Below, one piece after another: positions 22,206-31,826 of a stretch of 64,000 nucleotides of DNA (positions are counted from its first letter, which is position 1; each line of letters opens with the position of its first letter). Origin of the DNA: DASRJG01 sp964647625. Its GTDB lineage: Bacteria > Acidobacteriota > Polarisedimenticolia > Polarisedimenticolales > DASRJG01. The stretch covers positions 62,001 through 126,000 of the forward strand of contig CAZYHZ010000002.1 in NCBI GenBank assembly GCA_964647625.1. Direction: 5' to 3'. A program made the translations under genes and the position numbers. A model generated the notes under the pieces. The model was given only the letters and a program-made list of their open reading frames with translations, was not told where the DNA came from and made no database searches.

Positions 22206-24269
22206 ATGTCAATCAGCCGTCGTGAATTCATTCAATTGGCCGCGGCAGCTGGCGCCACATGCATGTGGGGCGGGATCGCGGAAGCGTCCCGCGTTCGGTG
22301 GCACGAGCGTCGTGATCTCTACCCCGAAGGCGTCGCATCGGGCGATCCGGACTCGACCAGCGTGATCCTGTGGACCCGGCGCCCCTTCAAGCCGGAAGAG
22401 CGGCATCGCCTCACCGTCGAGATCGCGGAGGATCCGGATTTTCACCGAGTGGTCGCCCACTCCTCGGCGCGCGTCTCCATCGAATCCGACTGGACCGTCC
22501 GCGTGCTCGTCGGCGGGCTGAAGCCGGCGCACACGTACTGGTATCGCTTCACCGACGACCAAGGGAACGGCAGCCGCATCGGCCGCACGATCACCGCACC
22601 CGCGCCGGACGACACCCGGCCGGTCCAGTTCGCCTACGTCAGCTGCCAGAGCGTCAACGACGGAAAGCTCAACGCCTACCGCAGGATGATCTTCGAGGAC
22701 GAGCGCGCCAAGCCCGAAGATCAGCTCGACTTCGTCCTTCATCTCGGCGATTTCATCTACGAGCTCGTCTGGTATCCCGAGGACAGAAAGACGCGCTACG
22801 ACCGGACCATCTACGAGGTCGCACGCATTCCCGGCGCAGAAAAGATCAGCGATTTCCACATCCCCGTCACGGTGGACGGTTACCGAGCCGTCTATCGCGG
22901 CTATCTCAGCGACCCCGACCTCCAGGACGCGCGGGCGCGCTGGCCGTTCGTGTGCATATGGGACAATCACGAATTCTCCTGGCAGGGATGGCAAAGCTTC
23001 CTGAAAGCCGGTGGCCCCGCGCGGCCCGGCCAAACGGTCAAGGTCGCCGCGATGCAGGCATGGTTCGAATACATTCCCGCCCGCATTGCGAGACCCAAAG
23101 GACACACGCTGGAGCGGTTCGATCCCCCGGCCGTCCAGAACGTGCCCATCGAGAAGTTCGACGAGAACGGCCTCGGTCAAGAGCCCAACAACCTGATCGC
23201 GATCCACAGCCTCATCGGATACCGTACGCTGCGGTACGGGCGCCACCTGGACCTGATCATCACCGATCAGCGCAGCTTCCGAAGCAAGGACCCGACGGCT
23301 GTCCCGGGCCTGGACAAGCTGGGGGGCGACGAGTTCACCGGCATGGCCCCCGAAGACCTGTACCAGATCCTCGACGGAGGGCGCGCTTACAACGGCGGGA
23401 ACCCCCCGGCGGAGCTCAAGTTCGAAGGCACCGCCCCGAACGCGCGGAAGGACGCGCCGCCCCAGACGATCCTCGGCGCCGAGCAAAAGGCGTGGTTCAA
23501 GGACCAACTTCGCAAGTCGACGGCCACGTGGAAGATCTGGGGCAATTCGCTCGGCACGCTCGACGAGCGCGCCGATCCCCAGAACCTGCCTCCCGGACTT
23601 ACGAAAACCGCGTGGGCGAGCACCGCCTATGCTTCGTTTGGTGGCGGCGATTTCGGCACCGCCTACATGGAACGCGCCGAGATCTACGACCACGTTCGCG
23701 ACGCCAAGATCACCGGGTTCGCCATCGTCTCCGGAGATCGCCACGCGTTCTGGGCCGGCTACGCCGCGAAATCGCTGCCGCCGCAAGCCTTCGAGCCCGT
23801 CGGCTTGAGCTTCACCGGCGCGTCCATCGCGAGCGTCGGCGGCCTCGAAGGCTCCGAGTACGGGCTCCCCAAGAACGATCCGTTGAGACCGCTGTTCCTG
23901 GCCGATCGGCCGGGCAAGGACAAGCCCGACCCGACGTACAACATGCTGCTCAAGCACGGCGTCCGCTCGTGCCTCGATTACGCCAAGAACGGCGACCTCG
24001 CGCAAGCACGCGCGCTATCGAACCCTGCCCTTTCGCCGCATGTCTCGTTCGTCGACGTGGGCGGTCACGGCTACGCCAAAGTGCGGCTCGACGCGCGAAC
24101 GCTGCGATCGGAATTCGTGTGCATTCCGCGGCCGGTCACACGGAGCGAAAGCCCGGATGGCGGACCGCTCCGCTATCGTGTCGTTCATACAGCCGCGCTC
24201 TGGGCGCCGGGAGAGCGCCCCGAATTGAAACAGGAAGTGCTCGAAGGGGACGCTGGGCTGGGGTTCTAG
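22206..24269 (+). CDS. phoD: PhoD-type alkaline phosphatase, Tat-exported
   Basis: The N terminus has a twin-arginine signal (SISRREFIQLAAAAG), fitting export of a folded metalloenzyme. The PhoD N-terminal domain follows (VASGDPDSTSVILWTRR, then TYWYRFTDDQGNGSRIGRT). The catalytic region shows VQFAYVSCQS, FVLHLGDFIYE with metal-binding Asp, FVCIWDNHEFSW with the conserved Asn-His, and later FAIVSGDRHAFWAG. The 687-residue length is somewhat above the usual 500-600, with insertions around residues 290-400. PhoD enzymes are calcium/iron phosphodiesterase-phosphomonoesterases used to scavenge phosphate. GGGAG lies just upstream of the ATG. Confidence 0.9.
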   Translation: MSISRREFIQLAAAAGATCMWGGIAEASRVRWHERRDLYPEGVASGDPDSTSVILWTRRPFKPEERHRLTVEIAEDPDFHRVVAHSSARVSIESDWTVRVLVGGLKPAHTYWYRFTDDQGNGSRIGRTITAPAPDDTRPVQFAYVSCQSVNDGKLNAYRRMIFEDERAKPEDQLDFVLHLGDFIYELVWYPEDRKTRYDRTIYEVARIPGAEKISDFHIPVTVDGYRAVYRGYLSDPDLQDARARWPFVCIWDNHEFSWQGWQSFLKAGGPARPGQTVKVAAMQAWFEYIPARIARPKGHTLERFDPPAVQNVPIEKFDENGLGQEPNNLIAIHSLIGYRTLRYGRHLDLIITDQRSFRSKDPTAVPGLDKLGGDEFTGMAPEDLYQILDGGRAYNGGNPPAELKFEGTAPNARKDAPPQTILGAEQKAWFKDQLRKSTATWKIWGNSLGTLDERADPQNLPPGLTKTAWASTAYASFGGGDFGTAYMERAEIYDHVRDAKITGFAIVSGDRHAFWAGYAAKSLPPQAFEPVGLSFTGASIASVGGLEGSEYGLPKNDPLRPLFLADRPGKDKPDPTYNMLLKHGVRSCLDYAKNGDLAQARALSNPALSPHVSFVDVGGHGYAKVRLDARTLRSEFVCIPRPVTRSESPDGGPLRYRVVHTAALWAPGERPELKQEVLEGDAGLGF

Positions 24270-24313
24270 CGCGCGCTGGCCGATCTCGAGAGGGAATGCG
24301 AACGCTTCGCCCG

Positions 24314-27217
24314 TCAGGGCCCTTCCCCGCACGAGTTGGCGTCACGCACCTCGTACCAGAACACGGCTCCCGGAGGGGGCGTCGCGGGATCGGTCACCGA
24401 CGCGCTCTCGAGACCGGTCGCGAGCGTCGTCCATGAGCCGCCGCTGCGACGCACGACGTCGTAATGGACGCCGGCCGCAGCGTCCCACGTGAGCGTGGCG
24501 TGGTCCGCGAAACGCACGCCGGAAGCCTCGGCGGCCGGTGGTGCCGTGCAGAGCCGGACCGCCCACAGCTCGCGATTCAGCGGCTCATCGAAAACCGAAT
24601 CGTCCGCCGAGAAATAGAGGAACGGGCCCGAGTGCGTGAACGACTCCGGCTGCGAGCCGTAGGTGCCGGGCGAGATGTCGTACGTGCCGGTCCCGGCCGG
24701 CGTCCCGTCGGTCCAGAAGAGCTCCCGGCCGTGTACGCCATCGTCGGCGCTGAACCAGCACGTGCCGTCGATGCCGGTGAGCCCGCCGGGATAGCTCGAC
24801 GCGCTTCCCGGCGCGAAGTCGCTCACCATCACCGTTCCGGCCTCGGTGCCGTCACTGCGCCACAGCTCCGCGCCGTGAACGCCGTCGTCGGCGGCGAACC
24901 AGTAGAAGCCACCCGCCGTTGCCGCCGCGACGTAGGCTGACGCTCCGGTTAAGCTCCCGGGACGGATGTCCTTCACGAGGACGGTGCCTTGGCTCGTGCC
25001 GTCGCTCTTCCAGAGCTCGGTGCCGTGAGCCGGGTCGAACGCCATGAAGAACAACAGCCCGTTCGTCACATGGAGGTTGAGCGGATTGCTCGAGGCCGAA
25101 CCCGGCACGATGTCCTTCAGGACGTAGGTGCCCGCGGCGGTTCCATCGCTGACCCACAGCTCCGTCCCGCTCGCCGGATCGTAGCCCGCAAAGAAGAGCC
25201 TTTCGCCGAAGCTCGTCAGCTCGCTCGGATAGACCGGCTTGACGAGAACCGTCCCCGGCCCCGTGCCGTCGCTCTTGAAGAGGCCCCATCGCGTGCCGTC
25301 GTTCGCGCGGAAGAACAGCGTGCCGTTCATCGCGACCATGGGAACGTCGTAGTAGTACGCTTCGAACGCCGACCCGTAGCCGGGGCAGAGATCCGCGACG
25401 AGTCCGGTCCCCGCGGCCGTGCCGTCGCTCCGCCACAGCTCCCGACCGTGCGCGTCGTCCGTGGCGAGGAAGAAGAGCGCGCTACCTTCTGGCGTGAACT
25501 GCGAGGCGTCCCGAAGGATGCTCGCGGGAACCACCGGGCCGGTCCCGCCCGCGGCGCCGTTGCTCTCGAACAGAGTGAGCTCGTACGGGTCGGACGCGTC
25601 GACCCCCGTGAACAGCAGCGATCCGCCGAAGGACCCCGTGACGGTCGGGCCGCCGGCCACCTGCGCCGGATCGACGAGCGTCGTCCCGGCCTCGGTGCCG
25701 TCGCTCTTGTGCACCGCCTCTTCGTGGGCGTCGGTCGTGGCCGAGAAGAACAGCGTTCCTTCGACGTCGGTCAGGTGCCCCGGGTTGCTCGAGGTGAGCC
25801 CCCGATTGATGTTCTTGACGAGTTGCGTCCCGGCGGGCGTGCCGTCCGTCCTCCACAGCTCCCGCGAATGGATGCCGTCGTTCGCGGAGAAGTAGAGACT
25901 GCCACCGACGTCCGTCAGGAACCGCACATCGTCGACGCCGAAGCCTGCACCCGGATTGATGTCGGCGACCAACGAGGTGCCGGCCGCGGTGCCGTCCGTC
26001 GTCCAGAGCTCGCGTCCGTGCGCATCGTCGTCGGCCGTGAAGTAAAGCCGTCCGCCGGCGGGAAACAGGTACGCGGGATAGCTCCCCGCAGCACCCGGCA
26101 CGATGTCGGCGACCCGCACCGTTCCGCTCTCGGTGCCGTCGCTTCTCCACAGCTCGGCATCGTCCTCCCCGTCGGCGCGCGCCTGGAAGAAGAGCGTGGC
26201 TTTCCAGGCGGCGAAGAACCATGGACTGCTCGATGCGGCACCCGGCGCGATGTCGGCGACCATCCTCGTTCCGGACTCGGTGCCGTCGCTTCTCCACAAC
26301 TCCGCGCCGTGCACGCCATCGTCCGCGACGAAATAGACGATGCCGCCGACCTCGGTGAGATTCGAGACGCTGCCGCTCGCACCGGACGGCCCGATGTCCT
26401 TCACGAGATGCGTGCCCGGGCCCGTTCCGTCGGTGACCCACAGCTCGTAGCCGTGGCTGCCGTCGTCCGCGACGAAGAACACCTTGCCGCCGGCATACGT
26501 CATCGCGTACGGGTTGCTCGAAGCCGAGCCCGGGTTGATGTCCTTCACGAGGACCGTGCCGGCCTCGGTGCCGTCGCTCTTCCAGAGCTCGTAGCCGCTC
26601 GTCCCGTCCGTTGCGATCACGTACAGCGCGCCACCGACCTGGGCGAGGTACTGCAATCCGCTCGCCGGTCCCGGATCGAAGTCCTTCACGAGGACGGTGC
26701 CCGCGGCGGTCCCATCGGTCCTCCACAGCTCACGGCCGTGGGCGGAATCCGATGCACCCAAGTACAGCGAATCATCGAGCAGGACCAGGCCGCCCGTCAG
26801 TCCCGATCCGCTGCCGGGTTGGATGTCCTTGACCAGGAGGGTCCCCTCCGCGGTACCGTCGCTCTTCCAAAGCTCCACGCCGGCCGCGGCGGTCTGGGCC
26901 GCGAAGAATAGTGTCCCTTTGAAGTCCGTCAACATAGCCGGCGTGCTGCCGACCTCGCCGGGCTCGATGTCCTTCACGAGCACCGTTCCCGCGGCCGTGC
27001 CGTCGGTCCTCCACAGCTCGGCGCCGATGTGCGGCTCTCGCGCGGTGAAGTACGTCACACCCCCCGAAACGGTGACCTCATCCGGATGCGAGGCGTCATC
27101 GAACCTCGTCGCCGTGTAGATGTCCCGGACCCGAAACGGCGTCTGGGCCCGCGGGTTCGCTCCGTGCGCAACAAGCAGAAGAAACAGTGCCGCCGCCAAG
27201 GCTCCGTGGCGTTTCAT
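24314..27217 (-). CDS. Secreted ELW..DGT repeat protein
   Basis: The 967-residue product has a signal peptide (MKRHGALAAALFLLLVAHG) and a GGGAGG ribosome-binding site. From about residue 55 to 870 it consists of some 17 tandem units of about 47 residues with the motif ELWRSDGTxxGTxLVKD, followed by PG and a YFSADDGVHG strand. Units around the middle (positions near 25.5-25.7 kb) are degenerate. These repeats probably form beta-propellers. The tail is a fibronectin-like module (ATLTWDAAAG, then VFWYEVRDANSCGEGP), a shortened version of the CP module found in neighbours. No catalytic site is visible. Confidence 0.85.
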   Translation of the reverse strand: MKRHGALAAALFLLLVAHGANPRAQTPFRVRDIYTATRFDDASHPDEVTVSGGVTYFTAREPHIGAELWRTDGTAAGTVLVKDIEPGEVGSTPAMLTDFKGTLFFAAQTAAAGVELWKSDGTAEGTLLVKDIQPGSGSGLTGGLVLLDDSLYLGASDSAHGRELWRTDGTAAGTVLVKDFDPGPASGLQYLAQVGGALYVIATDGTSGYELWKSDGTEAGTVLVKDINPGSASSNPYAMTYAGGKVFFVADDGSHGYELWVTDGTGPGTHLVKDIGPSGASGSVSNLTEVGGIVYFVADDGVHGAELWRSDGTESGTRMVADIAPGAASSSPWFFAAWKATLFFQARADGEDDAELWRSDGTESGTVRVADIVPGAAGSYPAYLFPAGGRLYFTADDDAHGRELWTTDGTAAGTSLVADINPGAGFGVDDVRFLTDVGGSLYFSANDGIHSRELWRTDGTPAGTQLVKNINRGLTSSNPGHLTDVEGTLFFSATTDAHEEAVHKSDGTEAGTTLVDPAQVAGGPTVTGSFGGSLLFTGVDASDPYELTLFESNGAAGGTGPVVPASILRDASQFTPEGSALFFLATDDAHGRELWRSDGTAAGTGLVADLCPGYGSAFEAYYYDVPMVAMNGTLFFRANDGTRWGLFKSDGTGPGTVLVKPVYPSELTSFGERLFFAGYDPASGTELWVSDGTAAGTYVLKDIVPGSASSNPLNLHVTNGLLFFMAFDPAHGTELWKSDGTSQGTVLVKDIRPGSLTGASAYVAAATAGGFYWFAADDGVHGAELWRSDGTEAGTVMVSDFAPGSASSYPGGLTGIDGTCWFSADDGVHGRELFWTDGTPAGTGTYDISPGTYGSQPESFTHSGPFLYFSADDSVFDEPLNRELWAVRLCTAPPAAEASGVRFADHATLTWDAAAGVHYDVVRRSGGSWTTLATGLESASVTDPATPPPGAVFWYEVRDANSCGEGP

Positions 27218-27347
27218 GACGCGCCTCCCACCTTGACAATCGGAAATTCGGGGCGAAAACCGCCAGAAAAGGCGGGCGGGAGCTAGGCGCTATTTCGGGT
27301 CGCCAATGCGGTGCCCCCTGGCCCGGTCTATTCTCCGCGCATCACGC

Positions 27348-29123
27348 ATGCGCACACTCTTCAAGTCGCTCGCCCTCCTGGTCTGTTTGGCTGCTCCGCC
27401 ATCGACACTCAGCGCCGCGCAACCCGCTCGCGCTTCCCCTCCTCCCCTGTGGGTCGCCGACGGATCGCGGGTCATCGCATCGATCGCGGCATCCGCCGTG
27501 CGTCACGCGGAGAGCTACGCGACCGGCGGCGACGGGACGAGCGCCAACCCGTGGACCGGGTGGGAGACCGCGTTCGCCTCGATTCCGGAGAGCGGAGGCC
27601 GGATCCACTTCGCCCGAGGCTCGTACACCCAGAACGCTCCGATCAAGCTCCCCGTCGGGCTCACCAACTGGCTCGCGATCGTGGGAGGGCCGGACGTCAC
27701 GATCAAGCTCACGGCGGCAGCGCCCCGCTTCCTCGATCCCGACCTCAGCGCCGATCATCAGAGCGTGCGCAACATCTGGATCGAAGGGTTCGCCATCGAC
27801 GCCAACGGCGTCGGCGGGAAGGACCACGTCATCTTCGGAAACTACGTCAATGGCAGCGGCGTCGGTGGGTTCAGGCGCGTCGACTGGGACCGGATCGTCG
27901 TCAAGGACGTTCGTGCGTACGACGTGCCCGTCGATCCCACGACCGCAAGCCACCGCGGCGGGATTGCGATCCTTTCATCCCAGGCGGACGACGAGGAGGC
28001 GGTGCCCGACACGATCACGCGCGTCTACATCGACAACGTGCGTATCGAGGGCGGGAACTGGGGGATCCTCGTCGACGGCGGCGGAGCCGCGGGCGGCCAC
28101 CGGGCGAACGTCAGGATCGACGACGTCTGGCTCGTGCGCTGCTGGCACTCCCTGCTTGCAAGGCAGCCGCGTTTCGCGTCGTCCAATTTCCAGATCGGCG
28201 AGAGGGCGCGGGTCGGGCATGCTTACGTCATCGATTGTTACGGGCAGTACTCCGCGGACACGGGTCTCGAGCTGAATGCCACGGCCTTCGCGCAGGTTTC
28301 GGGAACCGTCATCGAGGACGCCAACGTCGCCGATTTCTACTACGTCAATTACAACGCGCCTGAGAGCGAGGCGCAGGTCATCTTCGATCGCTGTGAAGCA
28401 CGGATCACGGGGCCCGTTCAGGGAGGCTACGGTGTCGGCTGGTGGATCAAGGACGTCGACCCTTCCCTTCCGCCGGGCGGCCGGTTCCGGATCGCGCGAA
28501 GCCGTTTCTCACGCCGGGGGACCGACCAGGGAACCGGAACAGGCAGCGGCGTGACGGCGGAGGGACGGCTCTCAGAGCTGTCGATCGCCGAGTCGCAGTT
28601 CGAGCTATCCGGAGTCGAGCTTGGCGGCCTCCCCTACGGCCAGCGCGTGATCGAGCTCGGCTTCGACGCCGACGTCACATTTCGCCTGAAGAATGTCGAG
28701 ATCCACGCGCGGGCGAGGCGCGAAAAGCCGGGGGCCGGCGGCCTGAACGCGATCACGACGGAGTCGCGCGCCGAAGGAAAGACGCTGACGCTCGACTGGG
28801 AGGACGTCGCGGTCTCGGCCGATGTCTCGGGCCCGCCCGCCGATTACACGGTCTTCACGACGACGATCGTTGGGAACGCCTCGAGCGCCGTTGCCGGCAA
28901 GATCCGCGGCTACCGGGTCGATAGCGTCAGCGGCGATCCGCGGGCGCGTGCGATCAACATCGACCTCGCCAAGCAGACGATCGCAGGATCGCTCGTGATC
29001 GCCGACGTCGATGCGCGCCGCCTTCCCGCGCATGGGATCGCCGTCCAGCTCAACAACCCCGCGGACCCATCCGAGGCCCGCAAGGTATCGATGCGGCGGA
29101 TCCACAAGCCCGCAACGCCGTGA
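27348..29123 (+). CDS. Secreted right-handed beta-helix protein (pectate-lyase-like)
   Basis: The ATG at 27348 starts a signal peptide (MRTLFKSLALLVCLAAPPST); an ATG at 27306 in the same frame is less likely because it would bury it. The 591-residue product contains GGDGTSANPWTGWETAFASI followed by GGRIHFARGSY, the entry to a pectate-lyase-superfamily beta-helix, and later strands such as VYIDNVRIEGGNWGILVDGG. It lacks an obvious catalytic signature, so it may bind or cleave polysaccharide. It is divergent from the ELW-repeat gene with 130 bp between. Confidence 0.68.
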   Translation: MRTLFKSLALLVCLAAPPSTLSAAQPARASPPPLWVADGSRVIASIAASAVRHAESYATGGDGTSANPWTGWETAFASIPESGGRIHFARGSYTQNAPIKLPVGLTNWLAIVGGPDVTIKLTAAAPRFLDPDLSADHQSVRNIWIEGFAIDANGVGGKDHVIFGNYVNGSGVGGFRRVDWDRIVVKDVRAYDVPVDPTTASHRGGIAILSSQADDEEAVPDTITRVYIDNVRIEGGNWGILVDGGGAAGGHRANVRIDDVWLVRCWHSLLARQPRFASSNFQIGERARVGHAYVIDCYGQYSADTGLELNATAFAQVSGTVIEDANVADFYYVNYNAPESEAQVIFDRCEARITGPVQGGYGVGWWIKDVDPSLPPGGRFRIARSRFSRRGTDQGTGTGSGVTAEGRLSELSIAESQFELSGVELGGLPYGQRVIELGFDADVTFRLKNVEIHARARREKPGAGGLNAITTESRAEGKTLTLDWEDVAVSADVSGPPADYTVFTTTIVGNASSAVAGKIRGYRVDSVSGDPRARAINIDLAKQTIAGSLVIADVDARRLPAHGIAVQLNNPADPSEARKVSMRRIHKPATP

Positions 29124-29196
29124 GGCTTGCGGCCCGCTCGTGATGTTGCATCGTACCCGCTTCTCGCGTATATGACCCGCAGTGCCGGGGGAGCTT

Positions 29197-30402
29197 ATGG
29201 TCGTTCACGTCATCGCCGCACTCATCGTGAGCTTTGCCGCGATTCCAAGTCCAGCACCGATGTGTCCCATAGACGGTGCCCGATGTGATGACGGGGACAC
29301 ATGCAGCCAGGGCGATTATTGCTCGGGCGCTTGCGTCCCAGGCCCCCCGTACCTGCCGGACGGTTCGTCATGCCAACATAGCGGATGCACTCTCAGCGAC
29401 GGACATTGCCAGTCGGGTGTCTGCGTCGGCGCCACGCCCGTCGACTGCGGCGCACCGTTTCAGTGCTACGGTCAGGGCTATTGCGATCCCGGCTTGGGCT
29501 GCATCTACCCTACGTACGTCGATGGGCCATGCGATGACGGAAACGTCTGCACCGTGAACGACCATTGTGTGCAGGGTTCTTGCGTCGCCGAGCCGAACAC
29601 TTGCGATGATTCCGATCCTTGTACGGTCGACTCCTGCAGCAGTCAGGGCGGTTGCGTCCACCAACCGTACTCTTGTGACGATGGGATTCCATGCACGTTC
29701 GATTCCTGCAACGGCCACGGCGGCTGCGTGCATCAGCCGGGTTGCGACGATTCCAATCCGTGCACGGCGGACTCATGCAACGCGCAGGGGTGTGTCAATA
29801 CTCCGCTCAATGGGGATGGACCCAGTGTCTGCGGGATCGGTGCATGCGCGCGACACACCCAGTGCGTAAACGGCACGTCTCAGGGGTGCGTGCCCGGTAG
29901 TCCGTCCAGCGAGATCTGCAACGGTGTCGACGACGACTGCGACGGCACGATTGATGACGGGCTTGACTGCAGGGACGATGATGGCGATACCGTTCCAAAT
30001 GCAACCGACAACTGTCCCTCCGAATGGAACCCGTCTCAAGCCGACTGGAACGGCAACGGAGTGGGCAATGTCTGCGATCTCGCCGATGGGATGATCTACA
30101 TCCTGAGCGGCACGAAATCGACCGTGCGTTGGGCCAAGGAGAACGGCCCGACCCGATGGAACCTCTACGCAGGTGATCTCGCGCTGCTCCGGACGACCGG
30201 GCTCTACACGCAGCCCGATGAGTTCGGTCCGCTGGTGTTCAGGTACTGCGGGACGGATCAGACGTCGTTCGACAATCCGGCCGAGCCCGACGAGGGTACG
30301 GTCCAGTTCTTCCTGGTCACGGGCATGACCGGCGGAGTTGAAGGAAACCTTGGCACGAACAGTGCCGGCGTGACGCGGCCGAACGCGAATCCCTGTCAGT
30401 GA
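29197..30402 (+). CDS. Secreted Cys-rich repeat protein with MopE-like and TSP3 calcium sites
   Basis: The ATG at 29197 has GGGGGAG 5 nt upstream. The 401-residue protein starts with a short leader (VVHVIAALIVSFAAI). Residues about 25-220 hold cysteine-rich repeats of the CDDGNVCTVNDHCVQG and CDDSDPCTVDSCSSQGGC kind. The MopE-like segment EICNGVDDDCDGTIDDG and a TSP3-like DNCPSEWNPSQADW follow. The C terminus is a degenerate version of the shared fibronectin-like module (STVRWAKENGPTRWNLYAG, then GGVEGNLGTNSAGVTR) ending CQ in place of CP. Probably a surface protein stabilised by disulfides and calcium. Confidence 0.75.
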   Translation: MVVHVIAALIVSFAAIPSPAPMCPIDGARCDDGDTCSQGDYCSGACVPGPPYLPDGSSCQHSGCTLSDGHCQSGVCVGATPVDCGAPFQCYGQGYCDPGLGCIYPTYVDGPCDDGNVCTVNDHCVQGSCVAEPNTCDDSDPCTVDSCSSQGGCVHQPYSCDDGIPCTFDSCNGHGGCVHQPGCDDSNPCTADSCNAQGCVNTPLNGDGPSVCGIGACARHTQCVNGTSQGCVPGSPSSEICNGVDDDCDGTIDDGLDCRDDDGDTVPNATDNCPSEWNPSQADWNGNGVGNVCDLADGMIYILSGTKSTVRWAKENGPTRWNLYAGDLALLRTTGLYTQPDEFGPLVFRYCGTDQTSFDNPAEPDEGTVQFFLVTGMTGGVEGNLGTNSAGVTRPNANPCQ

Positions 30403-30609
30403 ACGCAGCGCAACGTTCCGCAAATCCTCTCTCTTCGGGCTGAATGCGGTCGGGGATGAACTGTCGCTGGTTGAGCCGGAAATGAAACGCCCGCGAAACC
30501 GGCGAGTTCCCGCTGCATCTCGAGTCGATCGCCGGTGTTCGGATAAACGCCTTGCCTTGCAGGGAGATCGGGTGTAAAGCGACGTCAATTCTGACCACGG
30601 GAGGACAAC

Positions 30610-31785
30610 ATGACCAAGCCCGTCGTGTCGATGATTGCCGTCGTACTCATCACGCTCGTTCCGATCTCGACGAAGGCCCAGAGCGCCCCCGCGCCGATGC
30701 CGCGCCGCGGGGTTTCCGATCGCATCCCGGACCAGCCACCCGCTCCGGATCCCCGAGACCCCGAGGTGTTCCGCCGCGCGTTGCTCGGAGTCGCGATCAC
30801 GATCGAACAGGCCTGGGGCATCGAGCCTCGTGTCTCGCAGCGGATCGCGAGCGCGCCGGTCGACGACCTCCGGCAGTGGGTCAATCAGTTCCCCGATCCG
30901 GCGCGATTCATCGAAGCCGCGGGACGGATCGCCCGTCGCCATGCGCTTGCTCGCATCGCGCCGACGGCCAACGCGGTCTCATCGACCCCGTTCCCTCCGG
31001 ACTATCCGCCGAACTCCGGCGCGTACAAGTCGACGATCCTCGACCCCATCGCCTTGGTTGGAATTCCCGTCTCGAACACGGACCGCTGCGGCACCGAGAC
31101 GTGGGCCGATTTCTTCGAGGTCTGGTACCTGGCGGACTACACACTGCGGCAGCTCCAGGGGGCGTGCGTCGTCGGGGGGTGCGATCCGACGGGTGCCGTC
31201 TGTCTCGCGGCGTGCACGCCGGTCGAGCTGGCGCAGATCGCCGTGAACTTGGCCTATGTCCCGATCCAGCTCTGCGACGTCCACGAAGGGTCGGTGAATT
31301 CCGCCGAGATCGAGGCCGGTTACGAGAACTCCGTCAGAATCCTCGGCGATCTGGCGGCCCACGACGCGAACGTCACGGGGCGCCTCGTTGCGCTTGACGC
31401 GCGGCTGGCCTTGCACGACGCCGAGGTCCAGGCTCGCCTTGCGAGAATCGAGGCGAAGCTCGATCAGCTCGCCCTGCGACGCATCGACCTCCAGGTCGTC
31501 GAGATCGAGAATCGCAAGAGCTACCTCGTCAGGGCGACCGAGGGAGGGCGAGGAGTCTCGGTCACGTTCGATGCGATCGAGGTGTTCGACGACGGGGCCG
31601 GGGCATTCAACGCGATCGGCGGGGCGACCGCGGACCAGATCGAACCCGGCTCTTATCTCGTCCACATGAACCCGTCCTCTCAGCATCCGGACAAGATCTT
31701 CCGTTTCCGCGTTCACCACGACGCGGTCGGCGGGGACGTCGTGTTCCATCGGCTCTCGGGGCAAACACTCGGCGTCGGGCAGTGA
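30610..31785 (+). CDS. Secreted protein of unknown function with coiled-coil segment
   Basis: GGGAGGACAAC precedes the ATG. The 391-residue product has a signal peptide ending near STKAQ, a Pro-rich start, and a Cys-containing middle (CVVGGCDPTGAVCLAAC). Residues about 235-300 form a heptad-like segment (LVALDARLALHDAEVQARLA, then RIEAKLDQLALRR). The last 90 residues look like a small beta domain. No family is recognised. It stands alone between a Cys-rich protein gene and the convergent SelO/MchC-like gene. Confidence 0.6.
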   Translation: MTKPVVSMIAVVLITLVPISTKAQSAPAPMPRRGVSDRIPDQPPAPDPRDPEVFRRALLGVAITIEQAWGIEPRVSQRIASAPVDDLRQWVNQFPDPARFIEAAGRIARRHALARIAPTANAVSSTPFPPDYPPNSGAYKSTILDPIALVGIPVSNTDRCGTETWADFFEVWYLADYTLRQLQGACVVGGCDPTGAVCLAACTPVELAQIAVNLAYVPIQLCDVHEGSVNSAEIEAGYENSVRILGDLAAHDANVTGRLVALDARLALHDAEVQARLARIEAKLDQLALRRIDLQVVEIENRKSYLVRATEGGRGVSVTFDAIEVFDDGAGAFNAIGGATADQIEPGSYLVHMNPSSQHPDKIFRFRVHHDAVGGDVVFHRLSGQTLGVGQ

Positions 31786-31826
31786 GGCTCGGCACCGGCG
31801 GACGCGCGTCAACGGCCGGTGTGTAA